A stretch of DNA of 43,509 nt from Pseudomonadota bacterium (GCA_023438115.1 JAEZEB010000371.1:1-43509); one strand, 5' to 3'. Counted from the first letter of the stretch, positions 25,920-33,551 are shown. Translations and numbers: made by a program. Notes: generated from the letters alone by a model not told the origin.

Positions 25920-26789
25920 TCACCGGAGCCCCAGGACGTCGAACATGTCGAACAGCCCCTTGTCCTGGCCGGCCAGGAAGCGCACCGCGCGCAGGCTGCC
26001 CTGCGCGTAGGTGGCGCGGCTCGCCGACTTGTGGGTGATCTCGATGCGCTCGCCCGTGCCGGCGAACAGCACGGTGTGGTCGCCCACGATGTCGCCGCCG
26101 CGGATGGTGGAGAAGCCGATGGTGGAGGGGTCGCGCTCGCCGGTGTGGCCATAGCGCTCGTAGACGGCGCAGTCCTTCAGGTCGCGGCCCAGCGCCTGGG
26201 CGAGCACCTCGCCCATCTTGAGCGCCGTGCCCGAAGGCGCGTCCACCTTGTGGCGGTGGTGCGCCTCGATGACCTCGATGTCGTAGCCGGTGTTCAGCGC
26301 CCTGGCCGCCATCTCCAGCAGCTTGAGCGTGACGTTCACGCCCACGCTCATGTTGGGCGCCATGACGATGGCGACGTCGCGCGCGGCGTCGGCGATCTGC
26401 GCCTTCTGCGCCTCGCTGAAGCCCGTGGTGCCGATGACCATCTTCACGCCGCGCTCGCGGCAGGCCTTCAGGTGGGCCAGCGTGCCTTCCGGCCGCGTGA
26501 AGTCGATCAGCACCTGGGCGTGCTCCAGACCGGCGCCGAGGTCGGCCGTGATCGGAACGCCGCTCGCGTGGCCCAGGAAGGCCGCGGCATCGTTGCCGAT
26601 GGAGGGGCTGGACGGCATGTCCAGCGCGCCGGCCAGCAGGCAATCGTCGGCGGCGCGGATGGCCTCGATCAGCATGTGGCCCATGCGGCCGGACGCGCCG
26701 GCCACGGCCACGTGGTGCTGGGTGCTGCCGCTCGGCGGCGGCTGCACGGCGCCGGCGACGGCGATGTTCTTCAGGGTACCCCGGGTCAT
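25920..26789 (-). CDS. dapB: 4-hydroxy-tetrahydrodipicolinate reductase
   Basis: NAD(P)H-dependent enzyme of the diaminopimelate/lysine pathway. The 289-residue protein has the Rossmann motif 'VAVAGASGRMGHMLIE' at about residue 27, 'TGFSEAQKAQI', 'EAHHRHKVDAPSGTALKMGE' with the catalytic His and Lys, and a normal C-terminus. The ATG at 26789 has GAGG five bases upstream, overlapping the bamE stop. Compared with usual DapB proteins it carries about 20 extra N-terminal residues including a second 'IAVAGA', as if the start of the nucleotide motif were duplicated. It follows bamE by seven bases. Confidence 0.95.
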   Translation of the reverse strand: MTRGTLKNIAVAGAVQPPPSGSTQHHVAVAGASGRMGHMLIEAIRAADDCLLAGALDMPSSPSIGNDAAAFLGHASGVPITADLGAGLEHAQVLIDFTRPEGTLAHLKACRERGVKMVIGTTGFSEAQKAQIADAARDVAIVMAPNMSVGVNVTLKLLEMAARALNTGYDIEVIEAHHRHKVDAPSGTALKMGEVLAQALGRDLKDCAVYERYGHTGERDPSTIGFSTIRGGDIVGDHTVLFAGTGERIEITHKSASRATYAQGSLRAVRFLAGQDKGLFDMFDVLGLR

Positions 26790-26796
26790 GCGCGCC

Positions 26797-27348
26797 TCAG
26801 CGGGAAGATTCGAGCGGGGGGTAGTTCACCGGGCCTTCGGGCGCGGGCGGCTCCGGCTGGACGGGCGCGGGCTTGCGCGCGGCGCTGAAGCGGCGCAGCT
26901 CCTCCTCGGTCGCCTCCAGCCGGGGGGGCTTGCCGGGCTTGTTGCGCTTGTCCAGCGTGGCGACGAACTCGGATTCGCTGGGCATCTCGTCGCCCTCGAC
27001 GCGGGCCATGGTGCCGTTCTCGAAGAAGACGGTCAACCGGCGCTGCTGGGGCGGGACGCCTTCGCGCTTGAGGGTGAAGACGTAGTCCCAGCGCTCGCCG
27101 TGGAAGAGGCTGGTGACCAGCGGCGTGCCCAGGATCTGTCGCACCTGCTCCGGCGCCATGCCCTTCTGGAGCGCCTCCACCTGCTCGCGCGAGACGAAGT
27201 TGCCCTGGACGATCTCGATCTTGTAGGGGGTGATCGCATCGGCGATCCGGCGGCTGGCGCCATCGACGGTACCGCAGCCCGCCAGGAGGACGAGGGCCGC
27301 GGCGGCAGCCAGGACAAGGCGCGACTGGCGCAGGGGCATGGCAGGCAT
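26797..27348 (-). CDS. bamE: BamE (SmpA/OmlA) outer-membrane assembly lipoprotein
   Basis: Lipoprotein subunit of the BAM complex that folds outer-membrane proteins. The 183-residue precursor has a lipobox LLAGC with the lipidated Cys at 25, then 'YKIEIVQGNFVSREQVEALQKGM' and 'LLTSLFHGERWDYVF'-like BamE signatures. It has a longer, Pro-rich C-terminal tail (PVQPEPPAPEGPVNYPP) than the E. coli protein. Two ATGs are possible, 27348 and 27339; neither has a clear Shine-Dalgarno. It is divergent from fur across 43 bases, with a -10-like TACAAT on its strand at 27380-27375. Confidence 0.92.
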   Translation of the reverse strand: MPAMPLRQSRLVLAAAAALVLLAGCGTVDGASRRIADAITPYKIEIVQGNFVSREQVEALQKGMAPEQVRQILGTPLVTSLFHGERWDYVFTLKREGVPPQQRRLTVFFENGTMARVEGDEMPSESEFVATLDKRNKPGKPPRLEATEEELRRFSAARKPAPVQPEPPAPEGPVNYPPLESSR

Positions 27349-27391
27349 GGAGGGGGGTCCGATATGATCGGGGCATTGTAGCGGCAGCACC

Positions 27392-27820
27392 ATGTCCAAC
27401 ATCGAAGAACTCAAGAGCACGGGCCTCAAGGCCACGCTGCCGCGCTTGAAGATCCTGGAGGTCTTCCAGCGCGGCGCGCAGCGCCACATGACGGCCGAAG
27501 ACGTGTTCCGCGTCCTGCTCGAAGAGCGCTCGGACATCGGCCTGGCCACCGTGTACCGCGTGCTCACGCAGTTCGAGCAGGCGGGCATCCTTTCGCGCAG
27601 CCATTTCGAGAGCGGCAAGGCCGTCTACGAGCTGAACGAAGGCACCCACCACGACCACCTGGTGTGCCTGGACTGCGGCCGCGTCGAGGAGTTCTACGAT
27701 CCGGAGATCGAGAAGCGCCAGCACGTGGTGGCGCAGGCCAAGGGCTTCGAGATCGCCGACCACGCGCTGAGCCTGTACGCGCACTGCACCAAGCCGGACT
27801 GCCCGAACAAGGTGAAGTGA
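27392..27820 (+). CDS. fur: Fur, ferric uptake regulator
   Basis: Iron-sensing DNA-binding repressor. The 142-residue protein has the winged helix with recognition helix 'LATVYRVL' at 51-58, the metal-site cluster 'HHDHLVCLDCG' with His86, His87, His89 and the C92-x-x-C95 pair, and 'HCTKPDC' near the end (C132, C137). A -10-like TATGAT is seen at 27363-27368 without a good -35. It is divergent from bamE, the usual arrangement in beta- and gammaproteobacteria, and convergent with hprK (12-base gap). Confidence 0.97.
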   Translation: MSNIEELKSTGLKATLPRLKILEVFQRGAQRHMTAEDVFRVLLEERSDIGLATVYRVLTQFEQAGILSRSHFESGKAVYELNEGTHHDHLVCLDCGRVEEFYDPEIEKRQHVVAQAKGFEIADHALSLYAHCTKPDCPNKVK

Positions 27821-27832
27821 GGCCAGGCGGCG

Positions 27833-28783
27833 CTAGCCGCCTTTCTCCATGGCGCGGCGATGCCGCTCCACGAACTCCTGGTACGTGTCCACGCCCCTCA
27901 GCTGCAGGATGGTGTTGCGCACGGCGGCTTCCACCAGCACGGCCATGTTGCGGCCGGCGACCACCGGGATCACGGCCTTGCGCACCGGCACGCCCAGCAC
28001 GTCCTGCGTGAGCGGCTCGTAGGGCAGGCGCTCGTACTCGCGCTCCATGGTCTCGCGCCGCACCAGGTGCACGATCAGGCGCAGCCGCATCTTCCGCCGC
28101 ACCGCCGTCTCGCCGAAGATGGCGCGGATGTCCAGCAGGCCGATGCCGCGCACCTCCAGCAGGTTCTGCAGCAGCTCGGGGCAGCGGCCCTCGATGGTCG
28201 TCTGGTTGACGCGGTACAGGTCCACGGCGTCGTCGGCCACCAGGCCGTTGCCGCGGGTGATCAGCTCCAGGCCCAGCTCGCTCTTGCCGAGGCCCGACTC
28301 GCCGGTGATCAGCACGCCCAGGCCCAGGATGTCCATGAACACGCCGTGCATCGAGGTGCGCTCGGCGAAATGCTTGGACAGGTAGGCCCGCAGCACGTCG
28401 ATCACGAAGGCCGAGGGATCGGGCGTCGCGAACATCGGGATCTGCGCGCGCTCGCACATCGACAGCAGCGCGTCGGGCGCCGCCTGGCCGTCGGTGAGCA
28501 CCAGCACCGGCGGCTCCAGCGTCACGATGCGCGCGATGCGCCGGGCGCAATCGTCGGCCGTGGCGTTGGTCAGGTAGGCGATCTCCCGCTCGCCCAGGAT
28601 CTGGACGCGGTACGGGTGGATGTAGTTCAGGTAGCCGACGAGGTCCGCGCCCGACCGCGCGGCACGCACGGCCACCTCGTCGAAGCGCCGCTCCGAAGCC
28701 CCGAGCCCGGCCACCCATTCCCACTTCAGCTGGGCCCGGTGGTCCTCGAACAGGACGTCGGCGCTGACGACGGTGGGTTTCAA
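27833..28783 (-). CDS. hprK: HPr kinase/phosphorylase
   Basis: Bifunctional enzyme that phosphorylates HPr on a serine and removes the phosphate, linking PTS state to regulation. The 316-residue protein has Walker A 'GESGLGKS' at 161-168, the conserved His146 (TSMHGVF), and the signature 'EVRGIGLLDIRAIFG'. It lies directly downstream of ptsN (19-base gap), the standard proteobacterial arrangement where HprK acts in the nitrogen-type PTS. The HPr gene is not in the window. Confidence 0.97.
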   Translation of the reverse strand: MKPTVVSADVLFEDHRAQLKWEWVAGLGASERRFDEVAVRAARSGADLVGYLNYIHPYRVQILGEREIAYLTNATADDCARRIARIVTLEPPVLVLTDGQAAPDALLSMCERAQIPMFATPDPSAFVIDVLRAYLSKHFAERTSMHGVFMDILGLGVLITGESGLGKSELGLELITRGNGLVADDAVDLYRVNQTTIEGRCPELLQNLLEVRGIGLLDIRAIFGETAVRRKMRLRLIVHLVRRETMEREYERLPYEPLTQDVLGVPVRKAVIPVVAGRNMAVLVEAAVRNTILQLRGVDTYQEFVERHRRAMEKGG

Positions 28784-28802
28784 GCGCGGGGGGTTCCCTG
28801 GG

Positions 28803-29270
28803 CTATTGCGGCTGGGCCGACTGCCAGCTGGCGATCAGATGGTGCAGGGCCGCCGCATCGGTGCTGGATTTCATCTTCTCGCGCAGCGGGGCGTCGCTCA
28901 GGAGCTCGGCGATCTCCGACAGGATCTCCAGGTGCTTCTGGGTCGCCGCTTCGGGCACGAGCAGGAAGATCAACAGGTTGACCGGCTGTTCGTCGGGCGA
29001 ATCGAAGCCGATCGGGTTGGCGAGCTGGAACAGCGCCGCCATGGGGGCCTTCAGGCCCTTGATGCGCCCATGCGGGATCGCGACGCCGTGCCCCAGGCCG
29101 GTGGATCCGAGGCGCTCGCGCGCGAACAGGCTGTCCGTGATCAGTGCACGCGACAGGCCGTGCAGGTTCTCGAACAGCAGCCCGGCTTCCTCGAAAGCCC
29201 GCTTCTTGCTGGTGGCATCGACACCGACCAGGACCTGGGCGGGCGGCAGGATGGACGCGAGGCGGTTCAT
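28803..29270 (-). CDS. ptsN: PtsN, nitrogen-regulatory PTS EIIA component
   Basis: Cytoplasmic EIIA-Ntr protein that receives phosphate from NPr/HPr and, in its unphosphorylated state, influences potassium transport and other regulators in enterics. The 155-residue protein has the phospho-acceptor H67 in 'GHGVAIPHGRIKGL' and the typical opening 'MNRLASILPPAQVLVGVDATSKK'. The start at 29270 is chosen over an ATG seven codons upstream because it matches the family N-terminus. It lies between hpf and hprK. Confidence 0.95.
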   Translation of the reverse strand: MNRLASILPPAQVLVGVDATSKKRAFEEAGLLFENLHGLSRALITDSLFARERLGSTGLGHGVAIPHGRIKGLKAPMAALFQLANPIGFDSPDEQPVNLLIFLLVPEAATQKHLEILSEIAELLSDAPLREKMKSSTDAAALHHLIASWQSAQPQ

Positions 29271-29340
29271 GATGCTGGGCGGATTATGCACGCGTCACGG
29301 TGCAGTGCACCAAAACGCCGCCCGCGGGCCCGGAACGCAC

Positions 29341-29360
29341 GAGGCCCCTTGCGGGGCCTC
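29341..29360 (-). terminator. Hairpin between hpf and ptsN
   Basis: GAGGCCCC (29341-29348) and GGGGCCTC (29353-29360) form a perfect 8-base stem with a TTGC loop, 10 bases past the hpf stop on the minus strand. There is no T-run, so it may reduce rather than stop read-through into ptsN. Confidence 0.5.
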
Positions 29361-29370
29361 GGTGGCGGGG

Positions 29371-29700
29371 TCACATGACGCGCTTGGGTGCGTCGCAGTG
29401 GTGGTCCTGCATGCGGGTCTTGTGGCGGCCGACCTGGCGATCGAGCTTGTCGACCAGTTCATCCAGCGCCGCGTAGAGATCGTGATGGGCGCTCTCGGCG
29501 AACATGTCGTTGCCCTTCACGTGGATCTTGCATTCGGCTCTCTGCCTTCGCTGCTTCTCCTTCTGCTTCTCGACGGTGAGCAATACCTTGATGTCCACGA
29601 CCTGGTCAAAGTGGCGGGTGATCCGATCGAGCTTGGTGGTCACGTACGTTCTGAGGGCGGGGGTGACTTCGAGGTGGTGACCGCTGATCGTCAGGTTCAT
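29371..29700 (-). CDS. hpf: Ribosome hibernation promoting factor, short form
   Basis: Binds the small ribosomal subunit in stationary phase and blocks or dimerises ribosomes. The 109-residue protein matches the short HPF class: 'MNLTISGHHLEVTPALRTYV', 'KLDRITRHFDQVVDIKVLL', and 'DMFAESAHHDLYAALDELVDKLDRQ'. AGGAGG lies four bases before the ATG at 29700. rpoN, which often sits directly upstream, is not here; the 283 bases upstream hold a long dyad and terminators only. Confidence 0.95.
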   Translation of the reverse strand: MNLTISGHHLEVTPALRTYVTTKLDRITRHFDQVVDIKVLLTVEKQKEKQRRQRAECKIHVKGNDMFAESAHHDLYAALDELVDKLDRQVGRHKTRMQDHHCDAPKRVM

Positions 29701-29808
29701 GGAGCCTCCTGTTGCACTGGGTTGAAGTGGCGCCATTTCGGCGCGGGAAGGAACTGGGTTTCTCTCTGCCGATGCGGACCACTATGCCCCCCACCCCACA
29801 AAAAGTCC

Positions 29809-29854
29809 ATTGATTTCCCTCAAGGCCGAGGCGCGAATTCGAGAGGAAATCAAT
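29809..29854. promoter_or_regulatory. Perfect 10-bp inverted repeat upstream of hpf
   Basis: ATTGATTTCC (29809-29818) and GGAAATCAAT (29845-29854) are perfect inverted repeats with a 26-base spacer, about 110-155 bases upstream of the hpf start. The arms are A/T-rich in a G/C-rich region. Candidate binding site or leader structure for hpf; no protein can be named. Confidence 0.45.
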
Positions 29855-29908
29855 CACCGCTTGCACGCTTGCGCCAGCGCGGATCGCAATGCGCAAACCC
29901 CAATGCAG

Positions 29909-29928
29909 AACGGCCCCGCAGGGCCGTT
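29909..29928. terminator. Hairpin AACGGCCC/GGGCCGTT
   Basis: Perfect 8-base stem (29909-29916 with 29921-29928) around CGCA, downstream of the two small genes on the minus strand. It is the second of two tandem hairpins and may back up the first. Confidence 0.6.
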
Positions 29929-29937
29929 GCAAGGACG

Positions 29938-29962
29938 AAAGGCGGCCACATGGGCCGCCCTT
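29938..29962 (-). terminator. Rho-independent terminator after the small-gene pair
   Basis: GGCGGCC (29941-29947) pairs with GGCCGCC (29953-29959). On the minus strand the stem is followed by TTT (complement of 29938-29940), about 22 bases after the stop of the second small gene. It separates that unit from hpf. Confidence 0.7.
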
Positions 29963-29983
29963 CGCGATATCAGCTCGGGAGAA

Positions 29984-30151
29984 TCAACGAACGCGCCAGA
30001 GAGCGGCGGCGTCGAGGCGGTTCCAGCCGCCGGCCTTCGGATGCGCCTGCGCACCCGGCCGCTCGAGATTGGCATGCTCCACGCGATCGGCGTGCGGCTT
30101 GTCGCGCGGCGTGTCGTTGTAGCGGTTGGAGGACTTGGGTTCCTTGTACAT
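29984..30151 (-). CDS. Small hydrophilic protein of unknown function, 55 aa
   Basis: Not recognised. A 55-residue polar protein beginning MYKEPKSSNRYNDTPRDKPH and ending GGWNRLDAAALWRVR, with many Arg, Asn, Asp and Pro and no hydrophobic segment, so it is probably cytoplasmic. GGAG lies seven bases before the ATG at 30151. Third codon positions are mostly G or C, like the real genes around it. It begins 21 bases after the stop of the other small gene and is followed by a terminator, so the two form a compact unit. A non-coding origin is possible but less likely given the ribosome site and codon use. Confidence 0.65.
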   Translation of the reverse strand: MYKEPKSSNRYNDTPRDKPHADRVEHANLERPGAQAHPKAGGWNRLDAAALWRVR

Positions 30152-30172
30152 GGCGGTCTCCGTGCGGGCGGC

Positions 30173-30364
30173 TCAACTGCCGTTGTCGCGGTTGGGGGTG
30201 CGTTGACGATCCTGCGTGCCGGCCGCACGCTCGGTGTGCCGGCTGATGAACGGCCAGGCATGGCTGGGAGGCCGGCGCGTCGCCGGGTTCTTGTCCCGGG
30301 CTTCCGCCGCGGCGGCACGCCAGGCGTTGCGGCTGGCGTTCGGGTCGGTCGCTAGCTGGATCAT
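30173..30364 (-). CDS. Small hydrophilic protein of unknown function, 63 aa
   Basis: Not recognised. A 63-residue basic, Ala/Arg/Asn-rich protein (MIQLATDPNASRNAWRAAAA ... RDNGS), likely disordered or helical in its first half, with no signal or membrane segment. A strong GAGGAG lies five bases before the ATG at 30364. G/C dominates third positions. It is the first gene of a two-gene unit with the 55-residue protein, transcribed away from the patatin gene; the 140-base gap between them carries a good promoter for the patatin gene but none clear for this strand. Confidence 0.65.
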   Translation of the reverse strand: MIQLATDPNASRNAWRAAAAEARDKNPATRRPPSHAWPFISRHTERAAGTQDRQRTPNRDNGS

Positions 30365-30442
30365 GTCGGCTCCTCGTGCGGATACGGCCGGACCGGAGTC
30401 CGGGGCTGTGAGTCAATGTAGGGGGACCTCCTGAACCGTGGT

Positions 30443-30472
30443 GTCGGACGTTCTGGCCCAGCCGTGTAGGAT
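30443..30472 (+). promoter_or_regulatory. Promoter-like motif upstream of the patatin gene
   Basis: TCGGAC (30444-30449), 17 bases, then TAGGAT (30467-30472) has sigma-70 geometry, and the ATG follows 32 bases later. The extended form GTCGGAC-N15-TGTAGGA recurs exactly on the minus strand at 38522-38494, upstream of pntA. Confidence 0.5.
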
Positions 30473-30504
30473 TTATCCTTCCTGACCCAGCAGTACCGGC
30501 TTCC

Positions 30505-31701
30505 ATGACCCCCGCCTTCCACGATGCGCCGGCCGCGACGCAGCGGCCGCTGCACGGCCTCGTGCTCATGGGCGGCGGCGCCCGCACCGCCTACCAGGTG
30601 GGTGTGCTGGGCGGCCTGGCCGCCTTGCTGCGGCTGCAGCCGCAGTTCTCCGGCGGTGCCTTTCCGTTCCAGGTGCTGGTCGGCACGTCCGCCGGGGCGC
30701 TCAATGCCGCCTACCTGGCCGGCAGCGCCGTGCGCGGGCTGGCCGCCTTCGACGAGCTGCGCCAGTTCTGGGGGGCGCTGCACTGCGACGGCGTCTACCG
30801 GCTGGAGGCGCCCCTGTGGGTGCGCTTCAGCCGCCTGCTGGCCGCCGTGAAGCTTTGGGGCCATGCCCGCGACCGCGGCGCGATCCTGGACACCATGCCG
30901 CTGGTGGACACGCTGCACCGCCGCGTCTCGCTGGTGGGCATCGAGGAGGCGCTCGCCGCCGGCGCGATCGAGGCCGTCGCCGTCACCGCTTCCAGCTACA
31001 CCACCGGCGTGCACTGGACCTTCTGCCACACCGCGCGCGACGACGTCCGGGCAGGCTGGAGCCGGCCGGGGCGGCGCGCGTCCTTCCAGCCGCTCACCAT
31101 CGAGCACCTGATGGCGTCCAGCGCCCTGCCCTTCCTCTTCCCGGCCACGCCGCTGTGGGTGGACGGGCGGCGCGAATATTTCGGCGACGGTTCCATGCGC
31201 CAGGTCTCGCCGCTCGCACCGGCCATCCACCTGGGCGCGCGCAAGGTGCTGGTGATCGGCGTCGGCCAGACCGAACGCGCGGACGGCGGCGGCCACGCGG
31301 CCGAACCCGGCATGGCCGGCATTGCGGGCCATGCGATGGCCAGCGTCTTCCACGACACGCTGCAGGCCGACGTCGAACAGGCCCAGCGCCTCGCGCGCAC
31401 CCTGCAAAGCCTGCCGCGCGAAGTGGAAGAGGCCCTGCTGCCCTACCGCGCCGTCGACGTGCTGGCGATCCAGCCCTCCGAATCGCTCGACGCCCTGGCG
31501 CGCGAACACCTGCGCCTGCTGCCCGCCAGCGTGCGCCACGCGCTCGGCGGCCTGGGCGCGCTGCGCGACGGCGCCGGCGGCCTCGCGAGCTACCTGCTGT
31601 TCGAACCCGCGTTCGTGCAGGCGCTGGTGTCGCTCGGAGAGCACGACGCCTACGCACGCAAGGCCGAGTTGCTCGCGTTCTTCGGCATCGGCGCGGCATA
31701 A
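30505..31701 (+). CDS. Patatin-like phospholipase family protein
   Basis: A 398-residue lipid acyl hydrolase of the patatin family, probably cytoplasmic or membrane-associated; no signal peptide. The oxyanion-hole 'GGGARTAYQVGVL' is near residue 23, the nucleophile elbow is GTSAG with Ser62, and the catalytic Asp lies in 'EYFGDGSMRQVSPL'. The family usually has DGG or DGA; DGS is a mild variant. The ~150 residues after the catalytic domain are helical and not recognised. Likely substrates are phospholipids. It is followed by corA across 141 bases containing a repeat-like element. Confidence 0.92.
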   Translation: MTPAFHDAPAATQRPLHGLVLMGGGARTAYQVGVLGGLAALLRLQPQFSGGAFPFQVLVGTSAGALNAAYLAGSAVRGLAAFDELRQFWGALHCDGVYRLEAPLWVRFSRLLAAVKLWGHARDRGAILDTMPLVDTLHRRVSLVGIEEALAAGAIEAVAVTASSYTTGVHWTFCHTARDDVRAGWSRPGRRASFQPLTIEHLMASSALPFLFPATPLWVDGRREYFGDGSMRQVSPLAPAIHLGARKVLVIGVGQTERADGGGHAAEPGMAGIAGHAMASVFHDTLQADVEQAQRLARTLQSLPREVEEALLPYRAVDVLAIQPSESLDALAREHLRLLPASVRHALGGLGALRDGAGGLASYLLFEPAFVQALVSLGEHDAYARKAELLAFFGIGAA

Positions 31702-31740
31702 TCGCGCCCATCTTTCGCCTGGAGGTTGCTCCTTGGAACC

Positions 31741-31790
31741 CTACCCTAGTCGGTAGCGATCCGATCAATTGGGGTCAGATTCCAATTTTT
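31741..31790. repeat. Repeat-like element between the patatin gene and corA
   Basis: Two small inverted repeats sit side by side: CTACC/GGTAG (31741-31745, 31752-31756) and AATTGG/CCAATT (31767-31772, 31782-31787) around GGTCAGATT. The core TTGGGGTCAGATTCCAAT resembles a sequence I have often seen repeated in proteobacterial genomes near REP-associated (IS200-like) transposases. It is more A/T-rich than its surroundings. No transposase gene is in the window. Confidence 0.5.
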
Positions 31791-31842
31791 CGGACGCCGC
31801 TCCCCACCCCCCTGCATCCGAAGAACCTGGAGTCCGGGCAAC

Positions 31843-32829
31843 ATGCTCAACATCTTCACGCTCGCCAACGGCCGTCTCTTCCAGGAGGAGATCGAGTCGC
31901 TGGAGGAGCTCTCCCGCTTCCAGCCGATCTGGGTCGACCTCGAGTCCCCCACGCTGGAGGAGAAGCGCTGGGTCAAGCAGTACTACGGCCTGTCCATCCC
32001 CGAGGATGCGATGGACGAGGACATCGAGGAGTCCGCGCGCTTCTACGAGGAGGACAACGGGGACCTCCACATCCGCAGCGACTTCCTGATCGCGGGGGAT
32101 GACGAGCCGCGCACCGTGCGCGTGGCCTTCGTGCTGAACCTGGTGAACACCTCGGCGCGGAGCCACGGCGTGCTGTTCTCCATCCACGACGAGGACGTGC
32201 CGGTGTTCCGCCTGCTGCGGCTGCGCGCCCGCCGCGCGCCCGGCCTGATCGAGGACGCCAAGGAAGTCCTGCTGAGCCTGTACGACGGCGACGCCGAATA
32301 TTCCGCCGACACGCTCGAAGGTATCTACGACGAGCTCGAGAAGGTCAGCCGCCAGGTGCTCTCCGGCGAGGTGACCGACACGCTGGCCGGCGAGGCGCTG
32401 GAAGCCATCGCGCGCCAGGAAGACCTGAACGGCCGCATCCGCCGCAACATGATGGACACGCGCCGCGCCGTGAGCTTCCTGATGCGCAGCCGCATGCTCA
32501 ACGCCGAACAGTTCGACGAGGCGCGGCAGATCCTGCGCGACATCGAGTCGCTGGACAGCCACACGGCCTTCCTGTTCGACAAGATCAACTTCCTGATGGA
32601 CGCCATCGTCGGCTTCATCAACATCAACCAGAACAAGATCATCAAGATCTTCTCGGTGGCCAGCGTCGCGCTGCTGCCGCCGACGCTGATCGCCAGCATC
32701 TACGGCATGAACTTCCGCTTCATGCCGGAGGTGAACTGGGAAGGCGGCTATCCCTTCGCGCTCGGGCTGATGGTGCTGTCGGCGCTCGGGCCGATGTGGT
32801 ACTTCCGCAAGCGCGGCTGGCTGCGCTGA
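31843..32829 (+). CDS. corA: CorA-family magnesium/cobalt transporter
   Basis: Inner-membrane pentameric channel for Mg2+ (and Co2+). The 328-residue protein has a long acidic cytoplasmic domain rich in helices, a stalk helix ending near 'INQNKIIKIFSVASVALL', and two C-terminal transmembrane helices joined by the signature YGMNF (GMN at 288-290). The C-terminus is the basic 'FRKRGWLR'. It begins with MLNIFTLANGRLFQ. It converges with mtnN, leaving one base between the stops. Confidence 0.97.
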   Translation: MLNIFTLANGRLFQEEIESLEELSRFQPIWVDLESPTLEEKRWVKQYYGLSIPEDAMDEDIEESARFYEEDNGDLHIRSDFLIAGDDEPRTVRVAFVLNLVNTSARSHGVLFSIHDEDVPVFRLLRLRARRAPGLIEDAKEVLLSLYDGDAEYSADTLEGIYDELEKVSRQVLSGEVTDTLAGEALEAIARQEDLNGRIRRNMMDTRRAVSFLMRSRMLNAEQFDEARQILRDIESLDSHTAFLFDKINFLMDAIVGFININQNKIIKIFSVASVALLPPTLIASIYGMNFRFMPEVNWEGGYPFALGLMVLSALGPMWYFRKRGWLR

Positions 32830-32830
32830 A

Positions 32831-33526
32831 TCAGGCGCGCAGGAAGGCCTCGACGATCGCCGCCGAATGGCGGCTCGCCACCTCGTCGATGAAGCTGAGG
32901 AAGTCGCCGTGCGCCTCGTCGTCCGCGCGGTCGGACACCGTGCGCACCGCGGCGAAGGGCACGCCGTAGTCGTGGCACACCTGCGCGAAGGCCGCGCCCT
33001 CCATCTCCACCGCCAGTGCATCGGGCAGCGCCGCCTGCAGCGCCTGGCTTTCCGCGGCACTGGAGACGAAGCGGTCGCCGCTGACCACCAGCCCGCGGTG
33101 CAGGCGCGTGCCGTGCAGCGCGGTGCGCACGGCCGCCTCCAGCTGCCCCGTCAGCGCCGCATCGGTGGCGAAGCGGCTGGTGGCGTAGAGCGGCACCTCG
33201 TAGCGCGGAAAGATCGGCGAGGCGTCCAGGTCGTGCTGCAGGAAGCTCTCGGCCACCACCACGTCGCCGCGCGACACGCCGCGCGCCAGCCCGCCCGCCA
33301 CGCCAGTGAAGACGACGCGGTCCACCTCGAAGCGCTCGATGAGGGCGGTGGCCGTGGTGGCCGCCGCAACCTTGCCGATGCGCGAGAGCACCGCCACGAC
33401 CTCCTGCCCGTGCAGGTGGCCGACCCAGTAGTCCCGGCCGCCCGCCGGCTGTTTCTGCTCGTCCGGCAGGAGCTGCAGCACGGCGGCCAGCTCCTGGTGC
33501 ATGGCGGAGACGATGGCGGTGCGCAT
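32831..33526 (-). CDS. mtnN: 5'-methylthioadenosine/S-adenosylhomocysteine nucleosidase
   Basis: Hydrolyses methylthioadenosine and S-adenosylhomocysteine to adenine plus the thioribose product, recycling SAM by-products. The 231-residue protein has the catalytic Glu12 (SAMHQELAAV), the purine-binding 'VEMEGAAFAQVCHDYGVPF', and the catalytic Asp in 'VSDRADDEAHGDF'. Length matches the family (about 230). It lies 25 bases downstream of fadD on the same strand. Confidence 0.95.
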   Translation of the reverse strand: MRTAIVSAMHQELAAVLQLLPDEQKQPAGGRDYWVGHLHGQEVVAVLSRIGKVAAATTATALIERFEVDRVVFTGVAGGLARGVSRGDVVVAESFLQHDLDASPIFPRYEVPLYATSRFATDAALTGQLEAAVRTALHGTRLHRGLVVSGDRFVSSAAESQALQAALPDALAVEMEGAAFAQVCHDYGVPFAAVRTVSDRADDEAHGDFLSFIDEVASRHSAAIVEAFLRA

Positions 33527-33551
33527 GGGAGGATTCTCCTCCGGGGCAGCC

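Noticed and set aside
27361..27391. Fur autoregulatory box in the bamE-fur gap
   Set aside because: The gap lacks the A/T-rich GATAATGATAATCATTATC-type pattern; only -10-like hexamers are present.
29854..30318. 154-codon minus-strand frame overlapping the two small genes
   Set aside because: Pro/Arg/Thr-rich, no ribosome site, and it lies out of frame with the two short frames that do have ribosome sites and better codon use.
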